From Leishmania donovani (Eukaryota > Euglenozoa > Kinetoplastea > Trypanosomatida > Trypanosomatidae), in NCBI RefSeq assembly GCF_000227135.1, contig NC_018231.1, positions 4,030 through 68,029 of the forward strand: a stretch of DNA of 64,000 bases. Direction: 5' to 3'. Below, in pieces: positions 21,500 to 31,584 of the stretch. The position numbers and the translations under genes are program-made. Numbering within the stretch: the first letter of the stretch is position 1; each line of letters begins with the position of its first letter. The notes under the pieces are model-generated. The model searched no databases. It was given only the letters and a program-made list of their open reading frames with translations, and had not been told where the DNA came from.

Positions 21500-22003
21500 A
21501 TGGCGCAGTGGATTCCGAAAACTGCGTGGAAAGTGTCAAACCTCAACAAGCGGTATGGCGCGCCGTACGTAGCGAAAGGGTACGCATCACTAGACCCGAG
21601 ATGTAGTCTGGATGCCTACTCGTCGTTGCAGCAGACAGTGACGTCAGCGGATGTGAAGAAAGCACTGCTTTCTATCGACTGTACCTCCTCTGGTGCCCTC
21701 GTGATTGACGTGCGCAGCGAACCAGAGAGACGGCTGCGGCCGCTTCTGTCCCCTGCGATAGTAGCGCTGCATCCTCACGACATCTTGTCGGGTGCGGCGT
21801 GTCCCATTCTGCCATCGAACAAGGAAAGGGCAGAGATGTTTGTAGTGGCCTCGGAGGCCCAGCGTGCAGTGAACACTTGCACCGCACTGAGGCGGTGGGG
21901 TTTCTCGCGTGTGGCCGCAGTCAGCGTCGACGCTGTGTCGGAGGCGATTGCGGTGGTGCCGAAGCCGGCGGACACAGCTACTAGCAGCCCCACAAAAAGC
22001 TGA
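21500..22003 (+). CDS. Rhodanese-like domain protein lacking the catalytic cysteine
   Basis: 167 aa from ATG 21500. Residues about 45-155 have the rhodanese/Cdc25-type layout: a strand ending LVIDVR (67-72), a following strand IVALHP, a FVVASEAQRA loop at 114-123 where an active rhodanese has a Cys-initiated loop ending in Arg, then helix ALRRWGF and strand VAAVSVD. In this loop Ala117/Ser118 stand where the cysteine should be, so sulfurtransfer is unlikely. Single-domain inactive rhodaneses often act as binding modules. The N terminus is basic and could be a mitochondrial signal, though this is weak. The domain call rests on pattern and not on an alignment. Confidence 0.7.
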   Translation: MAQWIPKTAWKVSNLNKRYGAPYVAKGYASLDPRCSLDAYSSLQQTVTSADVKKALLSIDCTSSGALVIDVRSEPERRLRPLLSPAIVALHPHDILSGAACPILPSNKERAEMFVVASEAQRAVNTCTALRRWGFSRVAAVSVDAVSEAIAVVPKPADTATSSPTKS

Positions 22004-23149
22004 ACAACATCGTGCGCGTGTGGAGTCGTTCGGAGAAGTTGCTTTGTGCTGCAGCTGTGGCGATTGTCGTCGGTTGGTGGCGAACGGGGTGTGTCGATTG
22101 GTGCTTCTCAATGAAGCATGGCACCCCGATGTATCCGCAAAACGGTTCTTTTGTGAGAATCACAATGCGATTAAAGGGGGGAAAAAAACAAAGCGAACGC
22201 ACGGCAGACGTGCGCCGGAGCTAAGTGATGTACGCGGCATCGCCTGGTGTTGAGTATGGCACTCGAAGCTTTCAAGGGAGGAGAAAGGCATTAGAAAGTG
22301 CAAATGTGATGATGCGATTGCCTTGTTTTTTTTTTCGCGCACTACACAGTGCAACAACTCTTTGAGCCTGCCAGCTTTCCCCGGAATTCACGAGATATGT
22401 TGCCGCCTCTCTAGCTCAGCTATGATCGGTCTCATCTCACCTCATCGAGTCTGTCCTCTCCTCTCTTCTCCTGTCTCTCTCACTCGCTCGCTCTCACGCT
22501 TGTCGAGTCTCTCTTTCCGATTGGGCGCGTTGATATCGTCCTGAAGCATCCTATCAATCACCCCCCCCCCTCCCTCCCTCTCCTCTTTCCTCCACACGGC
22601 AGCACCACACCCGTTTAGCTACTTCATCCGCTAACCGTTTCTGTCCAGTCTCGCGTAGACAACGAAAAAAAAAAAAGAAGCGTCTGCACTATAGCGAATA
22701 GTGAACGAACGACAACAACCTAGACGAGCATCGCGCTGGAAAACTGCGCCATCTCGTTTTTGTTTTCCTTTTCCTCCCTTTTCGGCTCGTTTCTGTATCT
22801 CTAGAGCACTTTTAGTTCGCTTCACTACTGTACCTTTGCTGCTTTTTTTTTATTATTTGTATTTATATTTGTATTTATATATCACAAGACGCATCGCAAG
22901 CGTGCATCACTTTCTTCTTTTCTGCCCCTCTCTGACCTCTGCATCTTTGAAAGCTTCTCGACCCCATAGCTGCTTGGGTGGCAGTGGATAGGGGGCAGCG
23001 CCTGAAGTACTAAACGCAGGACTGCGCAATCCATCCTTTCATTTCGCGTTTTTGTTTTTGCATGCATTCCCATTATATTTCCTCATCATCTCACAGAAGA
23101 GAAAACCTACCGTCACCTATACATACATAAACACACACACAAGGACACT
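22004..23149. other. Intergenic region, no gene recognised
   Basis: Spacer with strong CT-rich tracts (about 22430-22620 and 22750-22960) and a C10 run near 22560. No supported gene. The right end carries the splice acceptor for the 529-aa protein. Confidence 0.6.
23095..23096 (+). promoter_or_regulatory. Predicted spliced-leader acceptor AG for the 529-aa protein
   Basis: TTTCCTCATCATCTCACAG follows a T-rich tract. The 53 nt from here to the ATG at 23150 contain no earlier ATG, which supports that start. Confidence 0.5.
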
Positions 23150-24739
23150 ATGCGCTCTACAGAACTGATTGTGGAGCGGGGGCCCTTGCACCATGAGGCG
23201 CATTCAATGGCCAATGAGTCGCCGTTGAACCAACCGCAAGAGCAGTTCTCCCTGGAGCCGAAACTGGAAAAGGTGACGGCACCATCCTGTGAGTCGTCGT
23301 CCGACGAGGCGGCCTACCCGAAGGGGAACGAAGAGGAAGAGCGCAACGAAACGCCTCGTGATCCGTGCAAACTGACCGATGTGTCTACCGACCATTATGC
23401 CAAGGATCCCGATTCGGAGGAGGAAGAAGCTGCGGCGGCTTCTCTGGCGAACAAAGAGCCAGAGGAGGATGCACAAGACGAAGCTGGAGGAGACGGGTCG
23501 CACGTCGGGGCGGTCCCTGCCGAAGTTGCCAAGACAACGCGTCCCCACGGCCTCCACAAGGCCAAGAAGAAGCATTCGAATCACGCAAAGGAGGCTAAGG
23601 CGGCAGAGACGGTGGAAAAGTCGGCAGCGCCGCGTAAGAAGAAGCCCATGTACAAGGTTAACATCGACAACGTGGAGCGTCACCCTCCTGTCCCGGAGGG
23701 TGTGAACACGCCGCGCAGCGTGGCGCTCTGTAAGGAGCACGGCGTGAACCCTAGTGAGCTTGCCCGGTACGACAGGAAGCACTTCAAAGGTGCCGGCGTG
23801 TCGGACGAGGTGGCGGAGCTGCGCTACCAAAGTTACGAGAAGCGCCGCTGTGCCCGTATGGCGCAGCTGAAACCGGCCTACAAGGAGAGCATCAAATATG
23901 ACTTGGAGGATGCCGTGTCCGTCTCCGCGGCCAAGAACAAGGCGCAAGCAGCGGAAGAGGCTCTTGCGCGACCCGCCGCAGCGGTGCAGGCGGCCGCCCC
24001 GCCGCCGAAGCTGTTGGATGAAGAAGCGGAGATGCAGCGTCAGTTTGAGGCTCAGCATCAGCGTCTGCTCGAGCAGGAGCGCCGAAAGACGGTGGCGTCG
24101 GGATACAATAGCGATGGTCGTCGCCGCAGTCCCCCGCGCGCAGGCCATTTCTACGGCGCGTCGGTGCGCTCTGTCGGGTCGTCCAAGTCGCCCGGGCGCC
24201 ACTCGATGAACACATCCGTCGGCGCCAGACCCACCGTCGACCAACCGTATAGTGCCGCGAAAATCTATAGCGCGAGCATTGTGGAGAGTCGCCCGCTGAC
24301 GCAGAGCGAGGTGATCATGATCGATGAAATCAACGAGCGCGAGGCTCACCGCATTGACACGCAGGAGCGCGCCTTCGTCATCCAGGAGAACAAGCAGCTG
24401 ATGCACGTCGAGCGCGAGCTGATTCGTGAACGCCTCGCATGTGTGCGCGTGCAGAAGAATGCGGAGGACCGGGAGAAGATGCAGCAGAAAATGCACAAGC
24501 GCAACGAGGCGCGCCAGAACGTGGCGGCGGAGCGCCGCAAGAAACTGGAGGCAGAGCGTCAGGCGCGTATCCAGGACAGTATTGCCGAGAAGGCGGTTCG
24601 CTGCCATGCAACGAACCCGTACGCCTCGCTTATGCTGCGTCAGATGAGCGGCTTCTCCACGCGCCGTACATCTAGCAGCTTCCCGTCCCAGGGGGCGGAC
24701 GTGAGCGCTTCACAGGAGCAGTCTTCAGAGGCGGAGTAG
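23150..24739 (+). CDS. Charged coiled-coil protein, possibly cytoskeletal
   Basis: 529 aa from ATG 23150. The first 170 residues are acidic and then Lys-rich and look disordered. Around 180-260 lies a block with TPRSVALCKEHGVNPSEL followed by a YEKRR element. This pattern (TPRS-x-x-x-C, G-x-x-P-x-E-L, then Y-E-x-R-R) recurs in coiled-coil cytoskeletal or flagellar proteins, from memory. A Ser/Arg/Gly-rich linker follows, then a long Glu/Arg/Gln/Lys-rich helix (about 385-500) that should form a coiled coil, with a Ser-rich tail. There is no membrane segment or enzyme motif. The antisense frame across this gene is an artefact of its G/C-ending codons. The function is unknown and a structural role is inferred only. 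Confidence 0.8.
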   Translation: MRSTELIVERGPLHHEAHSMANESPLNQPQEQFSLEPKLEKVTAPSCESSSDEAAYPKGNEEEERNETPRDPCKLTDVSTDHYAKDPDSEEEEAAAASLANKEPEEDAQDEAGGDGSHVGAVPAEVAKTTRPHGLHKAKKKHSNHAKEAKAAETVEKSAAPRKKKPMYKVNIDNVERHPPVPEGVNTPRSVALCKEHGVNPSELARYDRKHFKGAGVSDEVAELRYQSYEKRRCARMAQLKPAYKESIKYDLEDAVSVSAAKNKAQAAEEALARPAAAVQAAAPPPKLLDEEAEMQRQFEAQHQRLLEQERRKTVASGYNSDGRRRSPPRAGHFYGASVRSVGSSKSPGRHSMNTSVGARPTVDQPYSAAKIYSASIVESRPLTQSEVIMIDEINEREAHRIDTQERAFVIQENKQLMHVERELIRERLACVRVQKNAEDREKMQQKMHKRNEARQNVAAERRKKLEAERQARIQDSIAEKAVRCHATNPYASLMLRQMSGFSTRRTSSSFPSQGADVSASQEQSSEAE

Positions 24740-26850
24740 TAGGCAACCGTGAGGCTGCTGCAAGTGTTCATGTGACTCTGTTTATGGTGTGTCGATTTTA
24801 CGACGGAAGCCGCGCCATCAAGGCACAGTTTGTTCCTGTTGCTTCGCACACCAAAGTCGGGGTGTGTGAAAGTACAGGCTCACATTGGACTGCAGAGGTG
24901 TGTTGCGTGGCTGTGTTTTGTGTGTCTGTGTGTGTAGCAGAGCGTGCCTGCATGTGCGCACCGTGAGGCCGTATCCCTAAGCCAGCGTTCATTCTGTGTC
25001 CCGTGCCCATAGAGCACAATCATCACTTTTATTGATGTTGTCTGTACGGTTCTGGTCATTTCTCAAATACGTCTTTTTTTTTGCCTGGTCACCTTTCTCT
25101 TTTTCTCCTGTCTCATGATCGCTGCCTCCGTTGTCTTCATGCGCACTGGAGTCCCACCGCCCAAGATCCTCTGCATCTTCCTTTTCCGCCTTTTTGCACG
25201 GCTCCCTCCGCAGCGAAACAGAAAAGACTCCTGCGCTTCTCCTGTCGCCTTTATGACCTCCCCCTCCCTCCCCTGCCCCCACATCTTTGGTTTATAAATA
25301 TATATTCCATTTTTTCTTTTTCGCGGTCTGGGGTTCTGTGTGTGTGTGTGTGTACTCTTTCTTTTTTTATTCGCTTGTACCTTCAAGTGTTCTGTACACC
25401 CCTAGCTGTGCGAGGGACTGCCAAGCAAGACGACGGAGACGGATAGAGAGAATCGGAAGAGAAGACGGAGTCGCAGGTGCCTGAGCGCCCCCGGGAGTGC
25501 TGTGTTTCACGACACGGAGTCGCCTGTGTCTCTGCACTTCTCCAACTAACCTCCTTTCCAACGCTCCAGCCGCACTTTGGTTTGGCTTGAGAGCCCTGTT
25601 CCGTTCTCCGCTGTCACCTGGTACAGTTTCATAGAATGCGGGGGCATGGTGCGGTCTATGTTTGTTGGTTGCGCCATTGCAGGGATGCGTTTGAAAGTGT
25701 GGCTTCGTGCAGCCTATGTGCCAATGGGTAGAAAAGGGAGCGTACGTCGGACGCCATCTCGAGCGCAGGTATGTGTATATGGGTGCGCCTCTGGCCTTCC
25801 TTGCCTTATGCATCGCTCAGGGGATGTAACGGCGTATTTCACATCACAGTGACACACACACACGCGCGCGCGCGCATGCGTCACACAGCACCCCCTGCTC
25901 TCGGCGCACCCCCTACCTCTCCTGGACCAACAGCAGCTTCGACGTGCGTGCGAGTAGAACACGTCTGCGGAAGGCAATCGTGTAAAAGGAGAAGCCGTTC
26001 CCACAGCGAATACACCTCTGGTATGGCATGAGGCACGGTAACGTCGCAGTGGCTTGCAGTAGAAGCTTGCGTGCATGCAGCAAGCGCTGCTAGAACCGTG
26101 GAGTGTGAGGCTTGGGTGGTGCGACGGAGTTACCAAGGGTTTTTGTCCTTTTTTCCATGTCCTCTGTACTGTACGTTTCCCTTCTTGCTTTTTGTAGCGA
26201 ATGCCTGCGGCAATACACGCACACACACGCAATCAGACATGCTATTTAACGAAGAGCACAAGTGCTGTTCACGCAGCTGTGTTCTATGTTGTATGTACAG
26301 ACACATGAACGCGCGCAACAAGTCGCGAAGTGGAGAGCAAGGCAAGTGTTTGTTGTGTGCTCTCCCTGACGCCTGCGATGAAAGGCGTCGATGCGTGGAG
26401 CCTGAGGCATCTGAAAAAAAAACATGCGCATCTCATGCGCTGTGATCCGTCATGGGCATGCGGCGCCCCCTCCCTCCCTCTTCTTCCTCCTGTAGCTGCG
26501 TGTGAAGAGTGTGTGGGGGGAGGGGTGGGGCGCTTGCGCAACATTTTTCTACTGTTACCGCCTCCTCCTCTTTTTTCCATGTCTTGCTTTTTTGACGTGT
26601 GCCGGCATGTCTTTACCCGCGTACCGACACCCACATTCAGCTGTCCTCTCCATCATCGCTGCCTCGCCCCCTCCACCGCTGCTTGATCACGTCACAGTGG
26701 CCTGATTACCGTCGGCTAGGTAGAGTTTCCTTTCGCAAGCTCCTGTCTTTCTCATCGCTCAGAGAGGACAACCACAACGTCACTTGTGTGCCTCTACCTC
26801 ACTCCCTGGTACGTGAAAGGCAATTCTGAGGGATACAGTGTTGGTTCGCC
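24740..26850. other. Intergenic region, no gene recognised
   Basis: About 2.1 kb of spacer with GT, CA and CG dinucleotide runs (for example near 25340 and 25853-25876) and CT tracts. A 91-codon frame at 25577-25852 is the best candidate, but it has no hydrophobic, coiled or motif pattern and ends in repeats, so I do not call it. The right end holds the TOP1S splice acceptor. Confidence 0.6.
26761..26762 (+). promoter_or_regulatory. Predicted spliced-leader acceptor AG for TOP1S
   Basis: A pyrimidine tract ending TCTTTCTCATCGCTCAG precedes an 88-nt ATG-free leader to the start at 26851. A second possible acceptor is TTCTGAG near 26829. Confidence 0.45.
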
Positions 26851-27639
26851 ATGCAGCCTGTTCAAAGTCCTCCAGTAGCCCCGCCGTCGGTACCGGTCGC
26901 GGCGCCAAAGAAGACCCCGATTGATATATCTGCGCTGAAGCTCAAGATGTCGCCCAGCGTTCGAGCAACCCTGGCTGCTGCTGGTGTGCTTGGCCAGTGC
27001 CCTCGGCCGATTGAGGCAGCTGACGAGGATGCGCTGCTTAAGCTGAAGCCGATGAAGACAATGGTGCCCTCCGTCAAGAAAGTTGTGGCGCCGGTTGCAA
27101 CGACGGCTCCGCCGCCGAAGGTGCGCCGCGTCGAGAGCAGTTCCAGCTCATCGTCCGATAGCTCGTCCTCGTCCTCCGATGACGACTCCAGCAGTGATGA
27201 CAGCTCCGGCTCGGACTCTTCGTCCTACTCCTCCGACGATCGCTCCTCCTCGTCAGCTGAGTCAGTGGTGTCAGGGGAGGCAACGCTCTTCCACATTGCC
27301 CAGTCTCAAGGCCTGGTGAACAAGGAGGTCCTGACACAGGAAGAGGAGGAAGTCCCCACGCTGGTGCCTCCGCGTCCTCCGGTGGTGCGATCCTTCCCCA
27401 ATGACATCGGCAAGGCTCTGGAACGCTACCGGGAACGACTCAACCGCGAGGAGAGCATCATCCGCATCAAGGATGACAACAAGGCTGTGTCGCTCGGCAC
27501 CAGTAAAATCAACTACATCGACCCCCGTATCATCTGCTCGTGGGCAAAGGCGCAAGACGTGCCGATCAACAAGATCTTCTCTGCAACCATCCAGAAGAAG
27601 TTCCCGTGGGCCATGAATGCCGAGAACTTCGATTTTTGA
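26851..27639 (+). CDS. TOP1S: DNA topoisomerase IB small (catalytic) subunit
   Basis: 262 aa, the published length of the Leishmania small subunit. In kinetoplastids the type IB topoisomerase, which relaxes supercoils by nicking one strand, is split. A large subunit encoded elsewhere carries the core domain, and this small subunit brings the active-site tyrosine. The conserved SKINYIDPRI motif is present and its tyrosine is residue 222, as reported for L. donovani. Before it lies a Ser/Asp-rich acidic tract (about 95-145) that is typical of this subunit and a likely phosphorylation region. The N-terminal 35 residues are Pro/Ala-rich. The conserved C-terminal domain (about 180-262) is intact. 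Nuclear and kinetoplast roles are known for the heterodimer. Full length with no frame problem. Confidence 0.97.
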   Translation: MQPVQSPPVAPPSVPVAAPKKTPIDISALKLKMSPSVRATLAAAGVLGQCPRPIEAADEDALLKLKPMKTMVPSVKKVVAPVATTAPPPKVRRVESSSSSSSDSSSSSSDDDSSSDDSSGSDSSSYSSDDRSSSSAESVVSGEATLFHIAQSQGLVNKEVLTQEEEEVPTLVPPRPPVVRSFPNDIGKALERYRERLNREESIIRIKDDNKAVSLGTSKINYIDPRIICSWAKAQDVPINKIFSATIQKKFPWAMNAENFDF

Positions 27640-28585
27640 GCGAGGTCGGCGCGACTTGATCTCCTTAGAACGATGATCTCGACGGCAGCGCTCCACGTGT
27701 ACCTTTAATTTACATGCCGCCCCCCCCCCCCTGCCCTCGTTTGTACGCTGTGGCTTCTCATTCCCCCCCCCCCACACACACACGCACGCACACACCAACT
27801 GTCTCCGCGTTGTCGTGCGCCCTTCTCACTCCGCGCTGGCTGCAGAAGTGCGGCAAACAAGAGGGAGCGAGCGTGTGCGGGGCTTGGGAAGGGAGCGGGG
27901 GTGTTGTCACCGTTTGTGGAGGTGATCTATAGTGTGCGTGTGGAACAGCGTATAAGCAGCAAGCGGTAAGCTAAGAAGGATCGCCAATCCTTCTTGCTAG
28001 AGACGGTGGCGGAGGTTGGAGAGGAAAATGAGACAGCGCACCATGCGCCATGGTGTGGGCACGAGTTCTTTGGAGGGCGCTCAACGTGTTCCTAGGAGAG
28101 CGTCTGCTTTACCGTGTTTCTCTCGCACAATCTCCACTCGAGTCCTCCTCCTCGTTCGCCTTTGCTCTCGTTCTGACAAGTGCGCGGATGGCGTCAGCGG
28201 CTTCGCCGCAGCACACGTTAAGATGACGAGGAAGTCGCACGTCGGCGAAACTGGAAAAGAGCAACCTAAAAAGCGACCTTAGAATGGAAGGACGCGCAAA
28301 CCAGCAGTGGAAGGTGCGCTGCTGCCGTCCTAAATGGACTCACTCGACAATCCACCAGCCGTCAATATCGCCTGTGTCACCTTCGCGTGCCTCCGTGTCT
28401 GTGTGCGCCGGCGCACGGCGAAGAAATCGACTCTGCGAAACGGCTGACGGGGCCGTAGGCTGTGCGTCCGTTTCTCTGTCGCGCGTGCCGTCTAAGACTC
28501 CTTCTTGATTCCCTCTGCTTGACAACCCCACCAACACAAGCGAACAGGCACACCATCAGGGCAACACGTGACAGAGATTGAGGTC
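27640..28585. other. Intergenic region, no gene recognised
   Basis: Spacer with two long C runs (about 27720-27731 and 27764-27772) followed by CA repeats, probably the TOP1S 3' UTR. A CT tract (about 28498-28521) with AG at 28539-28540 is a candidate acceptor for the methyltransferase gene. Confidence 0.6.
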
Positions 28586-29323
28586 ATGATGGAGCCGACT
28601 AGAAACGCAGAGTACAGCAAGCAGGAATACTGGGACCGGCGCTACACGGAGGAGGAGCACTATGACTGGTTTCCCTCCGTGTACCCCATGTGTGTCGCTG
28701 CAGCCTTTGAGACCGTTGAGGCTGTCTATCGTGTGCAGCGCAGCACAGGGGCATTCGAAGGCACGCTAAAGGTGTTGCATCTTGGTACTGGTAGCTCAAC
28801 CCTCTGCGCCGACATCCGCGCCGCCTACGAGGCAAAATATCCGACGGAAGACTCGAGGCCCTACCGACTCGTGCAGGTGGCCACTGACTACTCTGCTGTG
28901 GTCATCGAGCATATGAAGACCAAGTACGGTCCAGCCCATCCACTGGAAGACGTACACTGGGTGGTTGCCGATATCCGCGATCTCAGTCGCGTGCGTGAGC
29001 AGTTTGGTCCTTTCTTCGACGTGGTGCTGGACAAGGGCACCATGGACGCGCTGCAGGCGGACAAGGCAAACCAGAATATGGACGACGACATTGAACGGAT
29101 GCTCTGCGAGGTGAGTAGGTGCGTCGAGGGCGGTGTTGGCACGCTCGTGTATCGTGTGTTTGTGCAGATCACGTGGGAAATTCCTTACTTGCGCCTTCAC
29201 TACACCACGAAGAATGCCACGCACACCTTCGCCTGGGGCACCAATGTCACCTACCGCTTTCTGGGTGAGAGTGACATGTACAGGATGTACACGTACGAGG
29301 TGTCACCGCCCTCTTCCGAGTAG
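28586..29323 (+). CDS. METTL13-type (EEF1A lysine) methyltransferase-like protein
   Basis: 245 aa. An upstream in-frame extension starts at a GTG, so the first ATG (28586) is used. Class I SAM-dependent methyltransferase fold: an N-terminal YSKQEYWDRRY segment typical of the METTL13/EEF1A-KNMT and Efm4-like group; motif I LHLGTGSS around 64-71; an acidic post-I strand ATDYSAVVIEHM; and the hallmark DKGTMDAL at 149-156. Motif I has Thr where the family usually has Cys (LGCGNS). Family members methylate lysines or the N terminus of translation elongation factor 1A. The substrate here is inferred. It lies just downstream of TOP1S, but there is no sign of functional linkage beyond shared transcription. 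Confidence 0.88.
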   Translation: MMEPTRNAEYSKQEYWDRRYTEEEHYDWFPSVYPMCVAAAFETVEAVYRVQRSTGAFEGTLKVLHLGTGSSTLCADIRAAYEAKYPTEDSRPYRLVQVATDYSAVVIEHMKTKYGPAHPLEDVHWVVADIRDLSRVREQFGPFFDVVLDKGTMDALQADKANQNMDDDIERMLCEVSRCVEGGVGTLVYRVFVQITWEIPYLRLHYTTKNATHTFAWGTNVTYRFLGESDMYRMYTYEVSPPSSE

Positions 29324-30008
29324 ACCCTCCGGGGCGGAAGAGAGGAGGCGACGCGCGGCGCAAAGGTGTGGCGCTTGTCACCGCCAAAAGCGCGCCGTGC
29401 CCTCTTTCACTCTTGTCGGTATTTGCCAGTGGTGCGCACACCTTGCACCCCTCAAGGCGTGTTACTCTGAGGGTGTCGATTCGGCACACAAGCAACGGGG
29501 GCTGGGGGGACACGCAAGCGCGCACATTAACAAAGAGCGGGGGAGTGTCGGACTGAGAGAAAGCCGGAGACGCTCGCAGTATTGTCTGCTCAGTGTACAA
29601 GTCGTTGGTTGTACTTACACAAAGGCCTGTTTCTCTACGACCACACGACGGTCGAAAAGGATGCAGTGGGGGGAAGCAATGTTGCCTCTGTCTTTCGTTT
29701 TCTTCCCGTTGAAGAGCGTCCGCGTGCCTTGAGGAGCTCATGCCGCTAAGCACGTGTAGGAGAACTCTGCGCGCTCGGCATTGTCGGAGCGGCGGGGGGA
29801 GGGCCCGCCATAGCCCCCCTCCCCTTCCCTATCACTCCCTTTCGCACCCCACCCTGCCGCTGCAACAGCTCTCTCAGTGTCGTTGTCATTGCAGCCTCAG
29901 CCATCTGCGTTTCGGTGTGTGTGTGTGTCCACTTTCTCTTCTCCGCTCCCCCTCCTCTAACTTGGCCGCCGCCCCCCCCCCTCCCTCCCTCCACTCTTCT
30001 TGTAAGTC
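29324..30008. other. Intergenic region, no gene recognised
   Basis: Spacer ending in strong C/T-rich tracts (about 29810-29890 and 29925-30000). Candidate acceptors for the next gene are the CAGs near 29900 or the AG at 30005-30006, only two bases before the ATG. Confidence 0.6.
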
Positions 30009-30485
30009 ATGCGGCGTTGTTTGACCCCAGCCGGTGCGTGGGTGTCCACGTGGAGGAGGGTGACGACCGTGTCGCGTGCCGTTGGCTACAACCGTAGCCA
30101 CTGTCCACCTTTGACGGAAACCGACGCGAGCAAGACGACGTCGGCGGCTTCGACCACCGCACCGGCCGCGCCGACCTCTGAGGACTACCGCGCCCTGCTA
30201 CTGGACCTCTTGCTGTACCGTCGCGAGACGTTGACTCCAGTCGTGGAAGCCCTTCGCCTCGAGAGAGACGAGGTGGAAAAAAAGATGCAGCAGCTTGACA
30301 CGCACGTGCGCGAGCTCAGCTCCATTCGCGATGAGCTTCGGCAACTGGCCGAGGCGGTGCTGGACGCAGAGCGCACGCGTTTGCACGACTTTGTGATGAA
30401 GCCCAGCAACCCTCCTGCCGCGGAGAGCACCATGGCGGCACAAGGCGCAGCAGAGAGCGAAGAGGTTGAGGAAATTGTGCTGTAG
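30009..30485 (+). CDS. Small coiled-coil protein with possible mitochondrial signal, hypothetical
   Basis: 158 aa from ATG 30009. The first about 30 residues are rich in Arg, Thr, Trp and Ala and lack acidic residues, as in a mitochondrial presequence. A Thr/Ala/Pro linker (about 35-56) leads into a long charged helix (about 58-128, with EALRLERDEVEKKMQQLD and ELSSIRDELRQL) that should form a coiled coil. The tail is acidic. No family is recognised. Regular heptads and G/C-ending codon use support a real gene. Confidence 0.7.
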   Translation: MRRCLTPAGAWVSTWRRVTTVSRAVGYNRSHCPPLTETDASKTTSAASTTAPAAPTSEDYRALLLDLLLYRRETLTPVVEALRLERDEVEKKMQQLDTHVRELSSIRDELRQLAEAVLDAERTRLHDFVMKPSNPPAAESTMAAQGAAESEEVEEIVL

Positions 30486-31584
30486 CTACAGCAGAACTGC
30501 GGAACGCTGGTCGAAGAAAAAGAGTAAGTAACAGGACAAGCAGCCTGGCCACAAAAAAACGAGCGTTTTTTCGTGCCGGAGGGAAACAAGGGGTGGTCTG
30601 GCAAGGAATTCGTGCCGCTCTTCTCCTCAACAGGTCGTCTGCTCGCATTGTTGTGAAGAAAAGATCCCGTGTGTGTTGGTGAGAGGAGGAGGGAAAAGGA
30701 CAGACCCAGCTGCGAGTCCCGGCATGCAGTGAAGCACTGTAAAGCTCACCTCACTCTCTCTCTTCACGTTCAAGCTTCCGATGAGTACTTGCGCCTCTTC
30801 CTCCCCCACCCCACTCTCTTCGTCTCACCTCTTAGTCAACCCTGCAACTTCTCAGCAGCACTCCCGTAGGCCCCCCACCACTACCACCATCACCCCTCCA
30901 CCCATATCCCCTCCGTCATCCACGAAAGGAGCTGTGCGTGCCGTGCGGGGGCAGTGCCGCACACATCCTTTACTATCCCGTATCTTCCTCTGCTGTCACA
31001 GCGCAGCAGCGACGACCTCATCGCCTCACTCTTGAGACAGCCTCCGCTCGAATCGCCTCTGCCTGTCTCTCATTACCTGACTTCCGCCCCTCCCACCACC
31101 ACCGCCCACTGCACAGGGGAAGGATGGGGCCAGAGGTGCCGGCTTGGATAATCTGAGCGTACGTAGCCTTTGGCATTCTGTTCTGCGCGCGTCTCTAGGC
31201 GTTGTGCTTTTCAACTCACCCCTTTGTCTTCTTGCATCTCTCTCTGTTTGCGTGCGTGTCCGTGTCCTCACGCGCACCCATCACCACGGAAGGCAGCCGG
31301 GCGCTGCAGCCGGCTCACAGCTCCACGAGTGAGACTATGCGCCTCTCTGCTACATCGCTATCTAAGCTCACATTAATCGTTAATATCTTTTTTTTTTTGT
31401 ATTTGTGGAGGGAGCACATCCGGTTTTGCGTGTTGCTGTGGCTGTGCGCGCCAACGGCCAGCTGAGGCGCACAAGTAGAAGTGGCATGTAAAGCCAGCAC
31501 CGGCACACGTGTGCACACAATACACACGCGCGGTGTTACTTACTCTGAAACCGAGACTACCTCTCTCGACTGCTCTCGGCGCCG
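30486..31584. other. Intergenic region, no gene recognised
   Basis: 1.1 kb of spacer, CT/CA-rich in the middle (30780-31130) with a T run at about 31389-31398. Only short low-complexity frames are present. Confidence 0.6.

Noticed and set aside
23204..24607. 467-codon minus-strand open frame
   Set aside because: Shadow of the 529-aa gene caused by G/C third positions. Leu/Arg/His-rich composition, no motif, against cluster direction.
25577..25852. 91-codon frame in the spacer before TOP1S
   Set aside because: Plausible length but no motif, ends in repeat sequence, and no clear splice-acceptor arrangement.
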